Assembly: GCA_964597685.1 (NCBI GenBank)
Contig: CAZQZC010000076.1
Coordinates: 1-11,775 of the forward strand
Origin: JBCBTJ01 sp964597685
Lineage (GTDB): Bacteria > Pseudomonadota > Alphaproteobacteria > Caulobacterales > Hyphomonadaceae
Length of the DNA stretch: 11,775 bases
Direction of reading: 5' to 3'
Shown: piece after piece, positions 6,243-11,775 of the stretch
Layout of the letters: the number at the start of each line of letters is the position of its first letter
How positions within the stretch are numbered: position 1 is the stretch's first letter
Made by a program: the position numbers and the translations under genes
The notes under the pieces: generated by a model
Seen by the model: only the letters and a program-made list of their open reading frames with translations
Told to the model about the DNA's origin: nothing
The model's database searches: none

Positions 6243-6437
6243 ATGCAGGATCTCACCGCAGCGCAGGGAGTGCTGGAGCACGTCGCATTTTCGAAGGACG
6301 AGTTCGAAACCCGTCAGGGGGCGCCGGCTCCCGATTTTGATGATTGCGAACTTTTGAGCGGCTCGCCGGGGGGCGGCGGAACGTGTGTGTTCCTCTGCAG
6401 CGGAATCCCCGTCTTCTTCCCGTGCGGTTTCCTCTGA
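6243..6437 (+). CDS. Small Gly/Cys-rich ORF, possible peptide precursor (unrecognised)
   Basis: A 64-codon frame that I do not recognise. Its first 35 residues are hydrophilic and acidic (for example SKDEFETRQGAPAPDFDDCELL). It then turns abruptly into a Gly-rich hinge (SGSPGGGG) and a hydrophobic Cys-containing tail (TCVFLCSGIPVFFPCGFL). Cysteines are at 35, 48, 52 and 61. This leader-hinge-core layout resembles precursors of ribosomally made modified peptides or bacteriocin-like peptides, but no modification enzyme or dedicated peptide exporter is visible in the window. Third-position GC is roughly 70%, compatible with coding. Against it: there is no Shine-Dalgarno before the ATG, and no upstream start in frame except through the TGA at 6216. 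The gene converges on the EamA transporter with a 15-base gap. It could be a real small protein, part of a longer interrupted gene, or non-coding. Confidence 0.4.
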   Translation: MQDLTAAQGVLEHVAFSKDEFETRQGAPAPDFDDCELLSGSPGGGGTCVFLCSGIPVFFPCGFL

Positions 6438-6452
6438 TGTCGAACAACTGAC

Positions 6453-7391
6453 CTAAGACACCGCCCCCGAGGTCTCTTCGGGGGCGGCCTTGGCTTGGCT
6501 GCGCGCCACGCGTCGCCGCTGCGCCAACCAGACCCCGCCGAGGATCAACCCAAAGGCTAAGGCCACGTTCCAGCTCTGCGTTTCGCCAAAGGCGAGATAA
6601 CCGATCACGACGGACACGATCGGAATGGCGTAGCCGGTGAGCGACAGAAAGGTCGGCCCGGCGCGCGCGACCAGGGTCATGTAACAGAGCGAGGCGAGCG
6701 CCGACGGACCGAGGCCGAGGCCAACCACCGCCAGGATCGATCCCACACTCGGGTTGAGCGCGCCGAAATCGACGCCAATCGCCATGGGCCAGGACAGAAT
6801 TGCGCCGACGGTTACGAAACCTGCTGCGAACACGAGGGGGTGCATCGGCGGGGCGGCGCGCGCGATCAATGTGCTGGTCGCATAGCATGCGGTGCCGAGC
6901 AGGCAGAGCGCCTGGGCGGCGGGGCTCGCCGCGCCGATCGAGGCGAACGCAGCCGGCCCGAACAAGGCGGCGACGCCGAGAAATCCAATCAATACGCCTA
7001 GCCCGCGCGTCGGCGTCAGCCGCTCTTCCGCGAACAGGAAATGGGCGCCGGCGACCACGAAGATCGGAGTGGCGGCCACATAGAGCGCGGCGAGACTCGA
7101 ATCGACGGTCTGCTGCGCCGTGGTGATGACGAAGAACGGCAGAGCCATCCCCACAACGCCCATGGCGGCCATGGCGCGCCAGTTCCGCCATGCGCCCAAT
7201 GACGGCAGCCGGCGGCCGGACGCGACCAGGGCGATCAGCAGAACGCCGGCGCCGATCGTCAGGCGCATGGGAATGATCAAGCGCGGGGGAAAGCTGTCGA
7301 CGGCGATTTTTGTGAAGGCGTAAGCCGAGGCCCAAAGCAAGGTCAGCCCAACGAACAGGGCCCAATCTATCGCTCCGCGCCGACCGTCCAT
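6453..7391 (-). CDS. EamA-family (DMT) transporter, 10 membrane helices
   Basis: An inner-membrane protein of 312 residues with the ten hydrophobic helices and two EamA repeats of the drug/metabolite exporter family. Recognisable family stretches include LLWASAYAFTKIAV in helix 1, PFFVITTAQQTVDSSLAALY at the end of repeat 1, PIFVVAGAHFLFAEERLT, and in repeat 2 AGPTFLSLTGYAIPIVSVV and YLAFGETQSW. Such proteins export amino acids, metabolites or drugs, but the substrate cannot be read from sequence. I chose the ATG at 7391, which has GGAG six bases upstream. A TTG at 7445 would add 18 polar residues, but it has no ribosome site and starts 23 bases after the terminator of the preceding TPR gene. 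The end of the gene overlaps a strong GC hairpin (6461-6487). It converges on the small plus-strand ORF. Confidence 0.93.
   Translation of the reverse strand: MDGRRGAIDWALFVGLTLLWASAYAFTKIAVDSFPPRLIIPMRLTIGAGVLLIALVASGRRLPSLGAWRNWRAMAAMGVVGMALPFFVITTAQQTVDSSLAALYVAATPIFVVAGAHFLFAEERLTPTRGLGVLIGFLGVAALFGPAAFASIGAASPAAQALCLLGTACYATSTLIARAAPPMHPLVFAAGFVTVGAILSWPMAIGVDFGALNPSVGSILAVVGLGLGPSALASLCYMTLVARAGPTFLSLTGYAIPIVSVVIGYLAFGETQSWNVALAFGLILGGVWLAQRRRVARSQAKAAPEETSGAVS
6461..6487 (-). terminator. GC-rich hairpin at the end of the EamA gene
   Basis: CCGCCCCCGA (6461-6470) pairs perfectly with TCGGGGGCGG (6478-6487), a 10-bp stem with a 7-base loop, lying in the last codons of the EamA gene. On the minus strand it is followed by TGTCTTAGG, so the T-run is poor. 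It may still slow or end transcription, or protect the 3' end. Its stem resembles that of the terminator at 7473-7498. Confidence 0.4.
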
Positions 7392-7467
7392 GCCATGCTC
7401 CGCCGAAACAGCCTCGGGCGTGGACGCTGCCGCCGGCTCGGTCAAGCGGCGGTGTGGAGACGAAACG

Positions 7468-7498
7468 AAAAAACCGCCCCCGGCGAACCGGGGGCGGT
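7468..7498 (-). terminator. Strong intrinsic terminator of the TPR gene
   Basis: ACCGCCCCCGG (7473-7483) and CCGGGGGCGGT (7488-7498) form a perfect 11-bp stem. Read on the minus strand, the loop is TTCG and the stem is followed at once by TTTTTT (7473-7468). It begins 23 bases after the TPR stop codon. This is a textbook intrinsic terminator and separates the TPR gene from the EamA gene downstream. Confidence 0.9.
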
Positions 7499-7520
7499 CA
7501 AGTCAGATCCAGGGACGGAC

Positions 7521-8075
7521 CTATTCGGAGAGGCGATAGCGCGCTAGCTCGATACGGGCGGCCTCTGATGCGGGATCGACCGCCAGAGCGGCGCTTAGGG
7601 CGGCGTAAGCGGCGTCCAAATCGCCCGCGCCTTCATAGGCGAGGCCGCGATTGACGAGCATGGCGGCTTCGTTCTTCGACCCAAAGGCTTCGGCGGCGTC
7701 CAGCGCGGCGAGCGCGTCTTCAAAGCGGTCTAGGCCGATCAAAGCGCCAGCGCGATTGGTATGGGCGTCGGCCATGTCTGGGTCGATATCCAGCGCCTGG
7801 TCAAAGTCCGCCAGCGCGGCGGCGTAATCGCCTTTACGCAGATTGACGACGCCGCGATTGGCGAAGGAGGCGGCCGCATCCGCCGACGTGAGCGAACGGT
7901 CGCGGATCGCCGCCGAGCAAGCCGCATAAGCGCGGCGCAACGTTGCGTCGGTTCGGGCAATCTCAACTGCGTCGAAACATTCGTGGGCCGTGGATTTGCC
8001 AAACACGCTGACGGCTCCGGTCGTCGTGACCGGTGTGAGCGCAATTGCGGCGGCGAGGAGGGAGGAGGAGATCAT
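7521..8075 (-). CDS. Exported tetratricopeptide-repeat protein
   Basis: A 184-residue protein with an N-terminal signal peptide (MISSSLLAAAIALTPVTTTGAV) followed by a Cys-containing segment (HECFDAVEIARTDATLRRAYAACSAAI) and at least three TPR units from about residue 70 to the end. Repeat signatures are ANRGVVNLRKGDYAAALADF-DQALDIDPD, TNRAGALIGLDRFEDALAAL, and NRGLAYEGAGDLDAAYAAL-SAALAVDP. TPR proteins serve as protein-binding scaffolds, and this one should act in the periplasm. I chose the ATG at 8075, with AGGA seven bases upstream, because it begins the signal peptide directly; a longer frame from 8114 adds a non-signal stretch. The two early cysteines (33 and 53 by this start) may form a disulfide. 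It is divergent from the MarR gene and ends in its own strong terminator, so it is a single-gene unit. Partner unknown. Confidence 0.88.
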   Translation of the reverse strand: MISSSLLAAAIALTPVTTTGAVSVFGKSTAHECFDAVEIARTDATLRRAYAACSAAIRDRSLTSADAAASFANRGVVNLRKGDYAAALADFDQALDIDPDMADAHTNRAGALIGLDRFEDALAALDAAEAFGSKNEAAMLVNRGLAYEGAGDLDAAYAALSAALAVDPASEAARIELARYRLSE

Positions 8076-8131
8076 CTTGCTGTCCTGACCTTGTCTGAGC
8101 GAAGGCTGTCGCACGATTGAGCGTGCAGAAC

Positions 8132-8158
8132 GGATATTATATGGCCAGGATATTATAT
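8132..8158. promoter_or_regulatory. AT-rich direct repeats between TPR and MarR genes, candidate operator/promoter
   Basis: GGATATTATAT occurs twice (8132-8142 and 8148-8158) with a 16-base period. The pair also reads as an imperfect inverted repeat around GGCCAGG. On the minus strand each copy contains a perfect TATAAT. The copy nearer the TPR gene would place a transcription start near 8129, about 54 bases before the TPR ATG. A MarR-type dimer binding here could control the TPR gene, its own gene, or both. Confidence 0.5.
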
Positions 8159-8166
8159 CAAGGAGG

Positions 8167-8196
8167 CTGACCTTTTAATTTTTGATGACATATATA
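8167..8196 (+). promoter_or_regulatory. Candidate promoter of the MarR gene
   Basis: CTGACC (8167-8172) and TATATA (8191-8196), 18 bases apart, form a plausible sigma-70-type promoter. It would start transcription near 8203, about 60 bases before the MarR ATG. The match to consensus is moderate, and the whole stretch is AT-rich, so chance hits are likely. Confidence 0.35.
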
Positions 8197-8264
8197 AGTC
8201 ACGAGCGTAGATCGATTGAACGGGAGCGGTTCGGCGAAGAAACCGCCCCGACAGGGAGAGACAG

Positions 8265-8765
8265 ATGACGACCAAATCGCTTGAACAGCGGTATCAAACC
8301 GCGACGCTTGACCGGCTGCGGGCCGGCATCGAACTGACCTATCTCGGCGAGCGCGGCCTGCGTGCGCGGGCCGATGCATATCTGGCGACACGCGACCTCG
8401 GCCGGTCGCATTATAGGGTGATGTATGTCGTGGATCTGCAGCCGGGCGCGTCGGCGAAGGAGATTCTGGAAATGCTCCAGATCACCCCGCAGAGCCTCGC
8501 CCCCGTGATGACGGATCTGATTACGGGCGGCTATGTCGCCCAGGAGACCGACCCAAAGGATCGCCGCATCCGGCGTCATAGCCTGACGCCAAAGGGCTTG
8601 CAGCTGCACGAGCGGGTGTTCGCCATCCAGGCCGAAACGCTGGAGCAAGCTTACGCCCGATCCGGCGAAGAAGCGGTCGCAGGCTTCCTCCGCGTCCTGG
8701 GCGAATTGTCTCTGGTGCTAAGGGACGCCAAAGACGACGCAGACTCTGCAGCCGCCATTTTGTGA
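8265..8765 (+). CDS. MarR-type winged-helix transcriptional regulator
   Basis: A 166-residue protein with the MarR layout: an N-terminal dimerisation helix region, a winged helix-turn-helix at about residues 63-111 and a C-terminal dimerisation helix. The DNA-binding part reads SAKEILEMLQITPQSLAPVM (recognition helix near TPQSLAPVMTDL), then GGYVAQETDPKDRRIRRHSLTPKG (positions 88-111). DPKDRR is the usual basic wing and LTPKG the usual exit. MarR proteins are dimers, mostly repressors released by small molecules. The ATG has GGGAG six bases upstream. It is divergent from the exported TPR gene across a 189-base region with AT-rich repeats, the usual arrangement for a MarR regulator and its own operator. 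Ligand and wider targets are unknown; ccr lies convergent downstream, with no sequence link to it. Confidence 0.93.
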   Translation: MTTKSLEQRYQTATLDRLRAGIELTYLGERGLRARADAYLATRDLGRSHYRVMYVVDLQPGASAKEILEMLQITPQSLAPVMTDLITGGYVAQETDPKDRRIRRHSLTPKGLQLHERVFAIQAETLEQAYARSGEEAVAGFLRVLGELSLVLRDAKDDADSAAAIL

Positions 8766-8815
8766 TTTGACCAGCGACCTCATTTCTGAACAATTAAATC
8801 GTTGATGAAACGCAC

Positions 8816-8857
8816 AGTATTCGGAACGAGATGGGATAAAACCGTCAAGCGAATACT
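8816..8857 (+). repeat. 8-bp inverted repeat upstream of a possible small gene
   Basis: AGTATTCG (8816-8823) is matched exactly by its reverse complement CGAATACT (8850-8857) across 26 bases. It sits directly before the small frame that starts at 8864. It could be a leader hairpin or an operator pair. Nothing pairs well inside the loop beyond CGG with CCG. Confidence 0.3.
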
Positions 8858-8863
8858 ATTGCA

Positions 8864-9037
8864 ATGCGGTTCCTCAACGGCGTGCGGACGAACCCCGCCG
8901 CGCGCGAATACACGCCTTCTTCAGCCGCATCCGAGCCGGCGGTGTTGGAAGCGTTGGCGCGACACAAGAGGACTCCGCAGCAGGCCCCAACCAAATTGCG
9001 GAGCCAAAGCCAGCCGCTAAGCGAGCCGTCGCGCTGA
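8864..9037 (+). CDS. Possible small protein, 57 residues (unrecognised)
   Basis: This frame begins MRFLNGVRTNPAAREY and continues as a hydrophilic, Ala/Pro/Ser/Gln-rich chain (for example ASEPAVLEALARHK and KLRSQSQPLSEPSR). About 79% of its third codon positions are G or C, higher than expected for a random frame, and it stops four bases before a good terminator hairpin. Both points favour coding. Against it: there is no Shine-Dalgarno before the ATG, no recognisable domain, and the amino-acid make-up is low-complexity. A different frame from 8802 (72 codons, Arg/Cys-rich) covers the same DNA and looks less protein-like. A small RNA ended by the same hairpin is an alternative. Confidence 0.35.
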   Translation: MRFLNGVRTNPAAREYTPSSAASEPAVLEALARHKRTPQQAPTKLRSQSQPLSEPSR

Positions 9038-9040
9038 AGC

Positions 9041-9077
9041 AGGCCGCGTTTCCTGATTGGGAACGCGGCCTCTCTTT
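9041..9077 (+). terminator. Intrinsic terminator hairpin
   Basis: AGGCCGCGTT (9041-9050) pairs with AACGCGGCCT (9062-9071). It extends inward by one T-G wobble and two C-G pairs to a 5-base loop. On the plus strand CTCTTT follows. On the minus strand no T-run follows, so it mainly serves plus-strand transcripts (the MarR gene or the small gene before it). Its position between convergent genes means it may also stall ccr transcripts. Confidence 0.65.
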
Positions 9078-9102
9078 ATGTCGATCCTGAATTGAGGACG
9101 CG

Positions 9103-10389
9103 TTATGCGGGCGTCGGCAATGACAGGGGCCCGGCTTCCACGACGTCTTCGACCGTTCGCAGGCCCGGCCGGGGACTGTTCACCAGCACGGCCATATTGC
9201 CCGGCGGATGCTTGTTATCGAGCATCAACTCGTGCGCCTTGGGAATGTCCGCCCAGGGGAAAACCTCCGACATGCCGGGGTCGATGCGTCGGTCGATAAC
9301 GAGATCGTTGGCCGCTGAGGCTTGTTTCAAATGCGCAAAGTGGCTGCCCTGGACCCGCTTTTGGCGCATCCAGAGGAACCGCGCGTCCATGGTCAGGTTA
9401 AAGCCCGTCGTCCCGGCGCAGATCACGACCATGCCGCCGCGCTTCACCACGAAGACCGACACGGGAAACGTTGATTCGCCTGGGTGTTCGAACACCATGT
9501 CGACATCCTTGCCGCCGGTGATCTCCCAAATCGCTTTGCCGAACTTCCGGTTCTCGCGCATGTAATCCTTGAACTCGGGCCCGTTGACCGTGGGCAATTG
9601 GCCCCAGCAATTGAAATCCTTGCGGTTCAGGACGCCCTTCGCCCCCATGGACAGGACATAATCCTTCTTGTCGTCAGAGGAGACGACGCCAATGGCGTGG
9701 GCGCCCGTCACCGCGCAAAGCTGCGTCGCGAAACAGCCCAGCCCCCCGGACGCGCCCCAAACGAGGACATGCTGGCCAGGCTTCAAAACGTGCGGCCGGT
9801 GGCCGAACAGCATCCGATAAGCCGTCGCCAAAGTCAGCGTGTAACAGGCGCTCTCTTCCCATGTCAGATGCTTTGGCCGCGGCATGCATTGGCGCGCCTG
9901 GACGCGGCAGAACTGCGCAAAACTGCCGTCCGGCGTCTCATAGCCCCAGATGCGCTGGGATTTGGAGAACATGGGATCGCCGCCATTGCATTCCTCGTCG
10001 TCGCCGTCGTCCTGATTACAGTGGATGACCACTTCGTCGCCGGGCTTCACCCGCGTCACCTTGCGTCCAACCGCCCAGACGATGCCGGAGGCGTCGGAGC
10101 CGGCCACATGGAAATCCGCGCCATGGCCGTCGAACGGCGAAATCGGCTCTCCCAGCGCGGCCCAGATGCCGTTGTAATTCACGCCCGCCGCCATGACGAA
10201 CACCAGCACTTCGTCGCTGTCCAATTCCGGGACCGGAACCACTTCATGCTGCATCGCACTATTCGGACGGCCGTGGCGCTCGCGGCGAATCGCCCAGGCG
10301 TGCATTGTCTTCGGCACGTGGAAATCCGGCGGAATCTCACCGAGATCGTACAAATCTTTCTTCACAGCGCCCGTTTGCGTGTCCGCCAT
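9103..10389 (-). CDS. ccr: Crotonyl-CoA carboxylase/reductase
   Basis: A 428-residue zinc-independent medium-chain dehydrogenase/reductase that reductively carboxylates crotonyl-CoA with NADPH and CO2 to (2S)-ethylmalonyl-CoA, the key step of the ethylmalonyl-CoA pathway. Family marks include GVNYNGIWAALGEP (69-82), GSDASGIVWAVG (97-108), the cofactor-binding loop VLVWGASGGLGCFATQ (208-223), WGYETPDGSFAQF (148-160), FEHPGEST (300-307) and GSHFAH (348-353). H350 in GSHFA and an Asn in NYN probably match the CO2-positioning residues described for Kitasatospora Ccr, an alignment made from memory. Length is normal. The ATG has GGAGGGA seven bases upstream. It is divergent from a class IV aminotransferase and ecm. 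An inverted repeat lies in the shared upstream region, suggesting regulation there. Simple acryloyl-CoA or other enoyl-CoA reductases are less likely given the strong match to Ccr. Confidence 0.97.
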   Translation of the reverse strand: MADTQTGAVKKDLYDLGEIPPDFHVPKTMHAWAIRRERHGRPNSAMQHEVVPVPELDSDEVLVFVMAAGVNYNGIWAALGEPISPFDGHGADFHVAGSDASGIVWAVGRKVTRVKPGDEVVIHCNQDDGDDEECNGGDPMFSKSQRIWGYETPDGSFAQFCRVQARQCMPRPKHLTWEESACYTLTLATAYRMLFGHRPHVLKPGQHVLVWGASGGLGCFATQLCAVTGAHAIGVVSSDDKKDYVLSMGAKGVLNRKDFNCWGQLPTVNGPEFKDYMRENRKFGKAIWEITGGKDVDMVFEHPGESTFPVSVFVVKRGGMVVICAGTTGFNLTMDARFLWMRQKRVQGSHFAHLKQASAANDLVIDRRIDPGMSEVFPWADIPKAHELMLDNKHPPGNMAVLVNSPRPGLRTVEDVVEAGPLSLPTPA

Positions 10390-10558
10390 GCTTTCGTCCC
10401 TCCAGCTATTGCGCTTCGGCGCATAATTCTTGTGTCATGGCGCCGACCCTGCTTTTCAAGCAGCCTGCCGAATGACAGGGTGGCGCGCAAGACTATTTTG
10501 TTGCGCCGCAGCATCTAGTTGCGTCGAGTGATACATAATACGGGAGCGCCGCCGGACC
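10390..10558. promoter_or_regulatory. Divergent control region of ccr and the aminotransferase-ecm unit
   Basis: This 169-base region must hold both promoters. GCGCC-G-ACCCTG (10440-10451) pairs with CAGGGT-GGCGC (10476-10486), an 11-bp stem with one bulged base. Inside it sits a second perfect palindrome, CTGCTT-TTC-AAGCAG (10449-10463). In the ccr leader, TGCGC (10410-10414) pairs with GCGCA (10419-10423) across a 4-base loop shortly before the ribosome site. These are candidate operators or leader hairpins. Clear -35/-10 pairs are not visible. Confidence 0.5.
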
Positions 10559-11446
10559 ATGTCGGTGGGAGAGACGGTCTACATCAACGGCGACTTCGCC
10601 CGCGCGGACACGGCGTCTGTGTCGGTGTTCGACCGCGGCTTCCTGATGGCTCACGCCGCCTATGAGGTGACAGCCGTCTATGGCGGCGCGCTGATCGACT
10701 TCGACCAACATGCAGAGCGGCTCGCGCGGACGCTGGCCGGGATCGAGATCCCGAACCCATGGAGCGTCGAAACGCTGAAAGCGCTCCACATCGAGCTGAT
10801 GCGGCGCAACGGCATGGACGAGGGCCTGGTTTATTTACAGGTCACCGCCGGCGCCTATGGCGACCGCGACTTCGCAGGACCCGAGACATTCGACCCGGCG
10901 CTCTTCATGTTCGTCGCCAGGAAGGCGCTGATCGGAGAGACCGCGCGGACTGGTTTGCGCGCGATCAGCCTGCCTGACACGCGCTGGACCCGCCGCGACA
11001 TGAAGACAACCCAGCTTCTCTCCCAGGCCCTCGCCTATCGCCAAGCCCGCGAGGCCGGCTGCGAGACAGCCTGGATGTACGAGGACGGATGGGTGACCGA
11101 GGCGGCGTCGGCCAACGCTTGGATCGTGACGGCCGACGGCGGGCTCGTCACGCGCGATCTGTCGCCCGCGCTCTTGCCTGGCGTCACGCGGGCGAGCGTG
11201 CGACGCGTGATGGAGGCGGCCGGCCGCCGGATCGAAGAGCGCGCCTTTACGCTCGCCGAAGCAAAGGCGGCCGCGGAGGCCTTCACCACATCAACCGGCG
11301 TCGTGATCGCGCCGGTGCTGAGCCTGGACGGCGATCCCATCGGCGAGGGCCGGCCCGGCCCTGTCACACGCGCCGTTCAGCGCCATTATTACGAACATAT
11401 GGGCGTCGACGTCGCCGCCGTCGCACCTTGGGCATTGGAGGAGTAG
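10559..11446 (+). CDS. Class IV aminotransferase, D-alanine-aminotransferase type
   Basis: A 295-residue fold-type IV PLP enzyme. K149 in the RRDMKTTQLL segment fits the Schiff-base lysine (K145 in Bacillus D-amino-acid transaminase, DIKSLNLL). E181 in WVTEAASANAW fits the Glu that contacts the PLP ring nitrogen (E177). DRGFLMAHAAYEV (25-37) and FDQHAERL (48-55) are family motifs; TSTGVVIAP (244-252) matches the conserved C-terminal PLP-phosphate region. This set points to D-amino-acid transaminase or a close relative rather than branched-chain transaminase or aminodeoxychorismate lyase, although class IV members are hard to separate by eye. GGGAG lies about twelve bases before the ATG, rather far. 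The gene ends four bases before ecm, so the two should be co-translated. Its link to the ethylmalonyl-CoA pathway is unexplained. Confidence 0.9.
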   Translation: MSVGETVYINGDFARADTASVSVFDRGFLMAHAAYEVTAVYGGALIDFDQHAERLARTLAGIEIPNPWSVETLKALHIELMRRNGMDEGLVYLQVTAGAYGDRDFAGPETFDPALFMFVARKALIGETARTGLRAISLPDTRWTRRDMKTTQLLSQALAYRQAREAGCETAWMYEDGWVTEAASANAWIVTADGGLVTRDLSPALLPGVTRASVRRVMEAAGRRIEERAFTLAEAKAAAEAFTTSTGVVIAPVLSLDGDPIGEGRPGPVTRAVQRHYYEHMGVDVAAVAPWALEE

Positions 11447-11450
11447 GACC

Positions 11451-11775
11451 TTGGCCGACACAGACTATCAGCACGCGCCCGACCGGCCCTGGATCTTCCG
11501 CACCTATGCGGGCCATTCCACGGCGGAGAAATCGAACGAACTTTACCGCCTGAACCTCTCCAAGGGGCAGACGGGCATCTCCATCGCCTACGACCTGCCC
11601 ACCCTAACCGCCTACGATTCCGACCACGTCCTGGCCAAGGGCGAGGTTGGCAAGGTCGGCGTGCCGGGCAGCCACCTGGGCGACATGCGCACGCGCTTCT
11701 CCGAGCTGCCGCTGGAGGAGATGAACACCTCCATGACCATCAACGCGCCGGCGGCCTGGCTGCTCGCGCTCTATG
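11451..11775 (+). CDS. ecm: Ethylmalonyl-CoA mutase, N-terminal part
   Basis: The first 108 codons of a B12-dependent acyl-CoA mutase; the rest lies beyond the window. Ecm converts ethylmalonyl-CoA to methylsuccinyl-CoA, two steps after Ccr (an epimerase acts between them). The visible part belongs to the substrate-binding TIM barrel: DRPWIFRTYAGHSTAEKSN, LSKGQTGISIAYDLPTLTAY, DSDHVLAKGEVGKVGVPGS, HLGDMRTRF and EEMNTSMTINAPAAWLLALY. These match the MeaA/Ecm branch of the methylmalonyl-CoA mutase family more closely than MutB. The very short N-terminus before DRPW is also typical of Ecm. The start is a TTG, with GGAGGAG about nine bases upstream inside the last codons of the aminotransferase gene. 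Together with the 4-base gap this shows tight coupling. The neighbouring ccr supports the assignment. Confidence 0.93.
   Translation, partial: MADTDYQHAPDRPWIFRTYAGHSTAEKSNELYRLNLSKGQTGISIAYDLPTLTAYDSDHVLAKGEVGKVGVPGSHLGDMRTRFSELPLEEMNTSMTINAPAAWLLALY

Noticed and set aside
5732..6256. Minus-strand frame running from the AT-rich region into the PhzF gene
   Set aside because: Most of it is antisense to PhzF, and the rest has no ribosome site or recognisable sequence.
6253..7365. Long minus-strand frame (370 codons) over the EamA gene
   Set aside because: It is Arg/Pro-rich with no motifs, in another frame of the well-supported transporter.
8766..8810. Possible terminator straight after the MarR gene
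   Set aside because: Only four- to five-base pairings occur in AT-rich DNA, with no T-run.
8823..8846. EcfG-like promoter (GGAAC ... CGTC)
   Set aside because: The spacing is 15 bases rather than the usual 16-17, and the -10 part is CGTC rather than CGTT. Too weak to list.
8802..9020. 72-codon plus-strand frame
   Set aside because: It is Arg/Cys/Pro-rich. The competing 57-codon frame over the same DNA has better third-position GC and ends at the terminator.
9484..10518. Long open frame (344 codons) on the plus strand
   Set aside because: It lies antisense to ccr, which has clear family motifs and a strong ribosome site. The frame is open only because of high GC.

Overview
The window is GC-rich, densely packed bacterial DNA with the gene content of an Alphaproteobacterium. 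Three things point that way: succinate dehydrogenase with the long form of SdhB, crotonyl-CoA carboxylase/reductase next to an ethylmalonyl-CoA mutase (the ethylmalonyl-CoA pathway for acetyl-CoA assimilation), and a two-CBS-domain protein preceded by an FNR/FixK-type box. A Hyphomonadales, Parvularculales or Caulobacterales relative is plausible, but the sequence alone does not settle this. I see no tRNA, rRNA, CRISPR array, insertion sequence or phage gene.

Layout. 1-1246 (+): the end of sdhA, then sdhB, followed by a possible terminator. 1317-2500 (-): a CBS-pair protein, and upstream of it on the same strand an outer-membrane beta-barrel protein; an FNR/FixK-like palindrome lies between them. 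2737-3186 (+): a small DMT/DUF606-type membrane protein whose 3' end overlaps that of thiD. 3170-5040 (-): a two-gene unit in which a membrane-anchored TIR-domain protein with a Cys-rich C-terminal region reads into thiD through a TTGA stop/start overlap. 5234-6049 (+): a PhzF-family isomerase. 6050-6452: an AT-rich leader region with inverted repeats, then a small Gly/Cys-rich ORF that resembles a peptide precursor. 6453-7391 (-): an EamA-family transporter. 7521-8075 (-): an exported TPR protein ending in a strong intrinsic terminator. 8265-8765 (+): a MarR-type regulator divergent from the TPR gene, with AT-rich direct repeats between them. 8766-9102: a possible small gene, an inverted repeat and a terminator hairpin. 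9103-10389 (-): ccr. 10559-11446 (+): a class IV aminotransferase. 11451-end (+): the start of ecm.

How the genes work together. The ends of the window are central carbon metabolism: succinate dehydrogenase on the left and the C4-to-C5 steps of the ethylmalonyl-CoA pathway on the right. That pathway ultimately yields glyoxylate and succinyl-CoA, and so feeds succinate dehydrogenase. Ccr and Ecm are divergent, with a class IV aminotransferase placed between them and only four bases from ecm. The middle is a mix of accessory genes (thiamine-pyrimidine kinase, transporters, regulator, TPR, TIR). The parts that known families explain least are the TIR-membrane-Cys-rich protein and the small Gly/Cys-rich ORF with its leader. 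I did not find a clearly complete new system; these two are the best leads.
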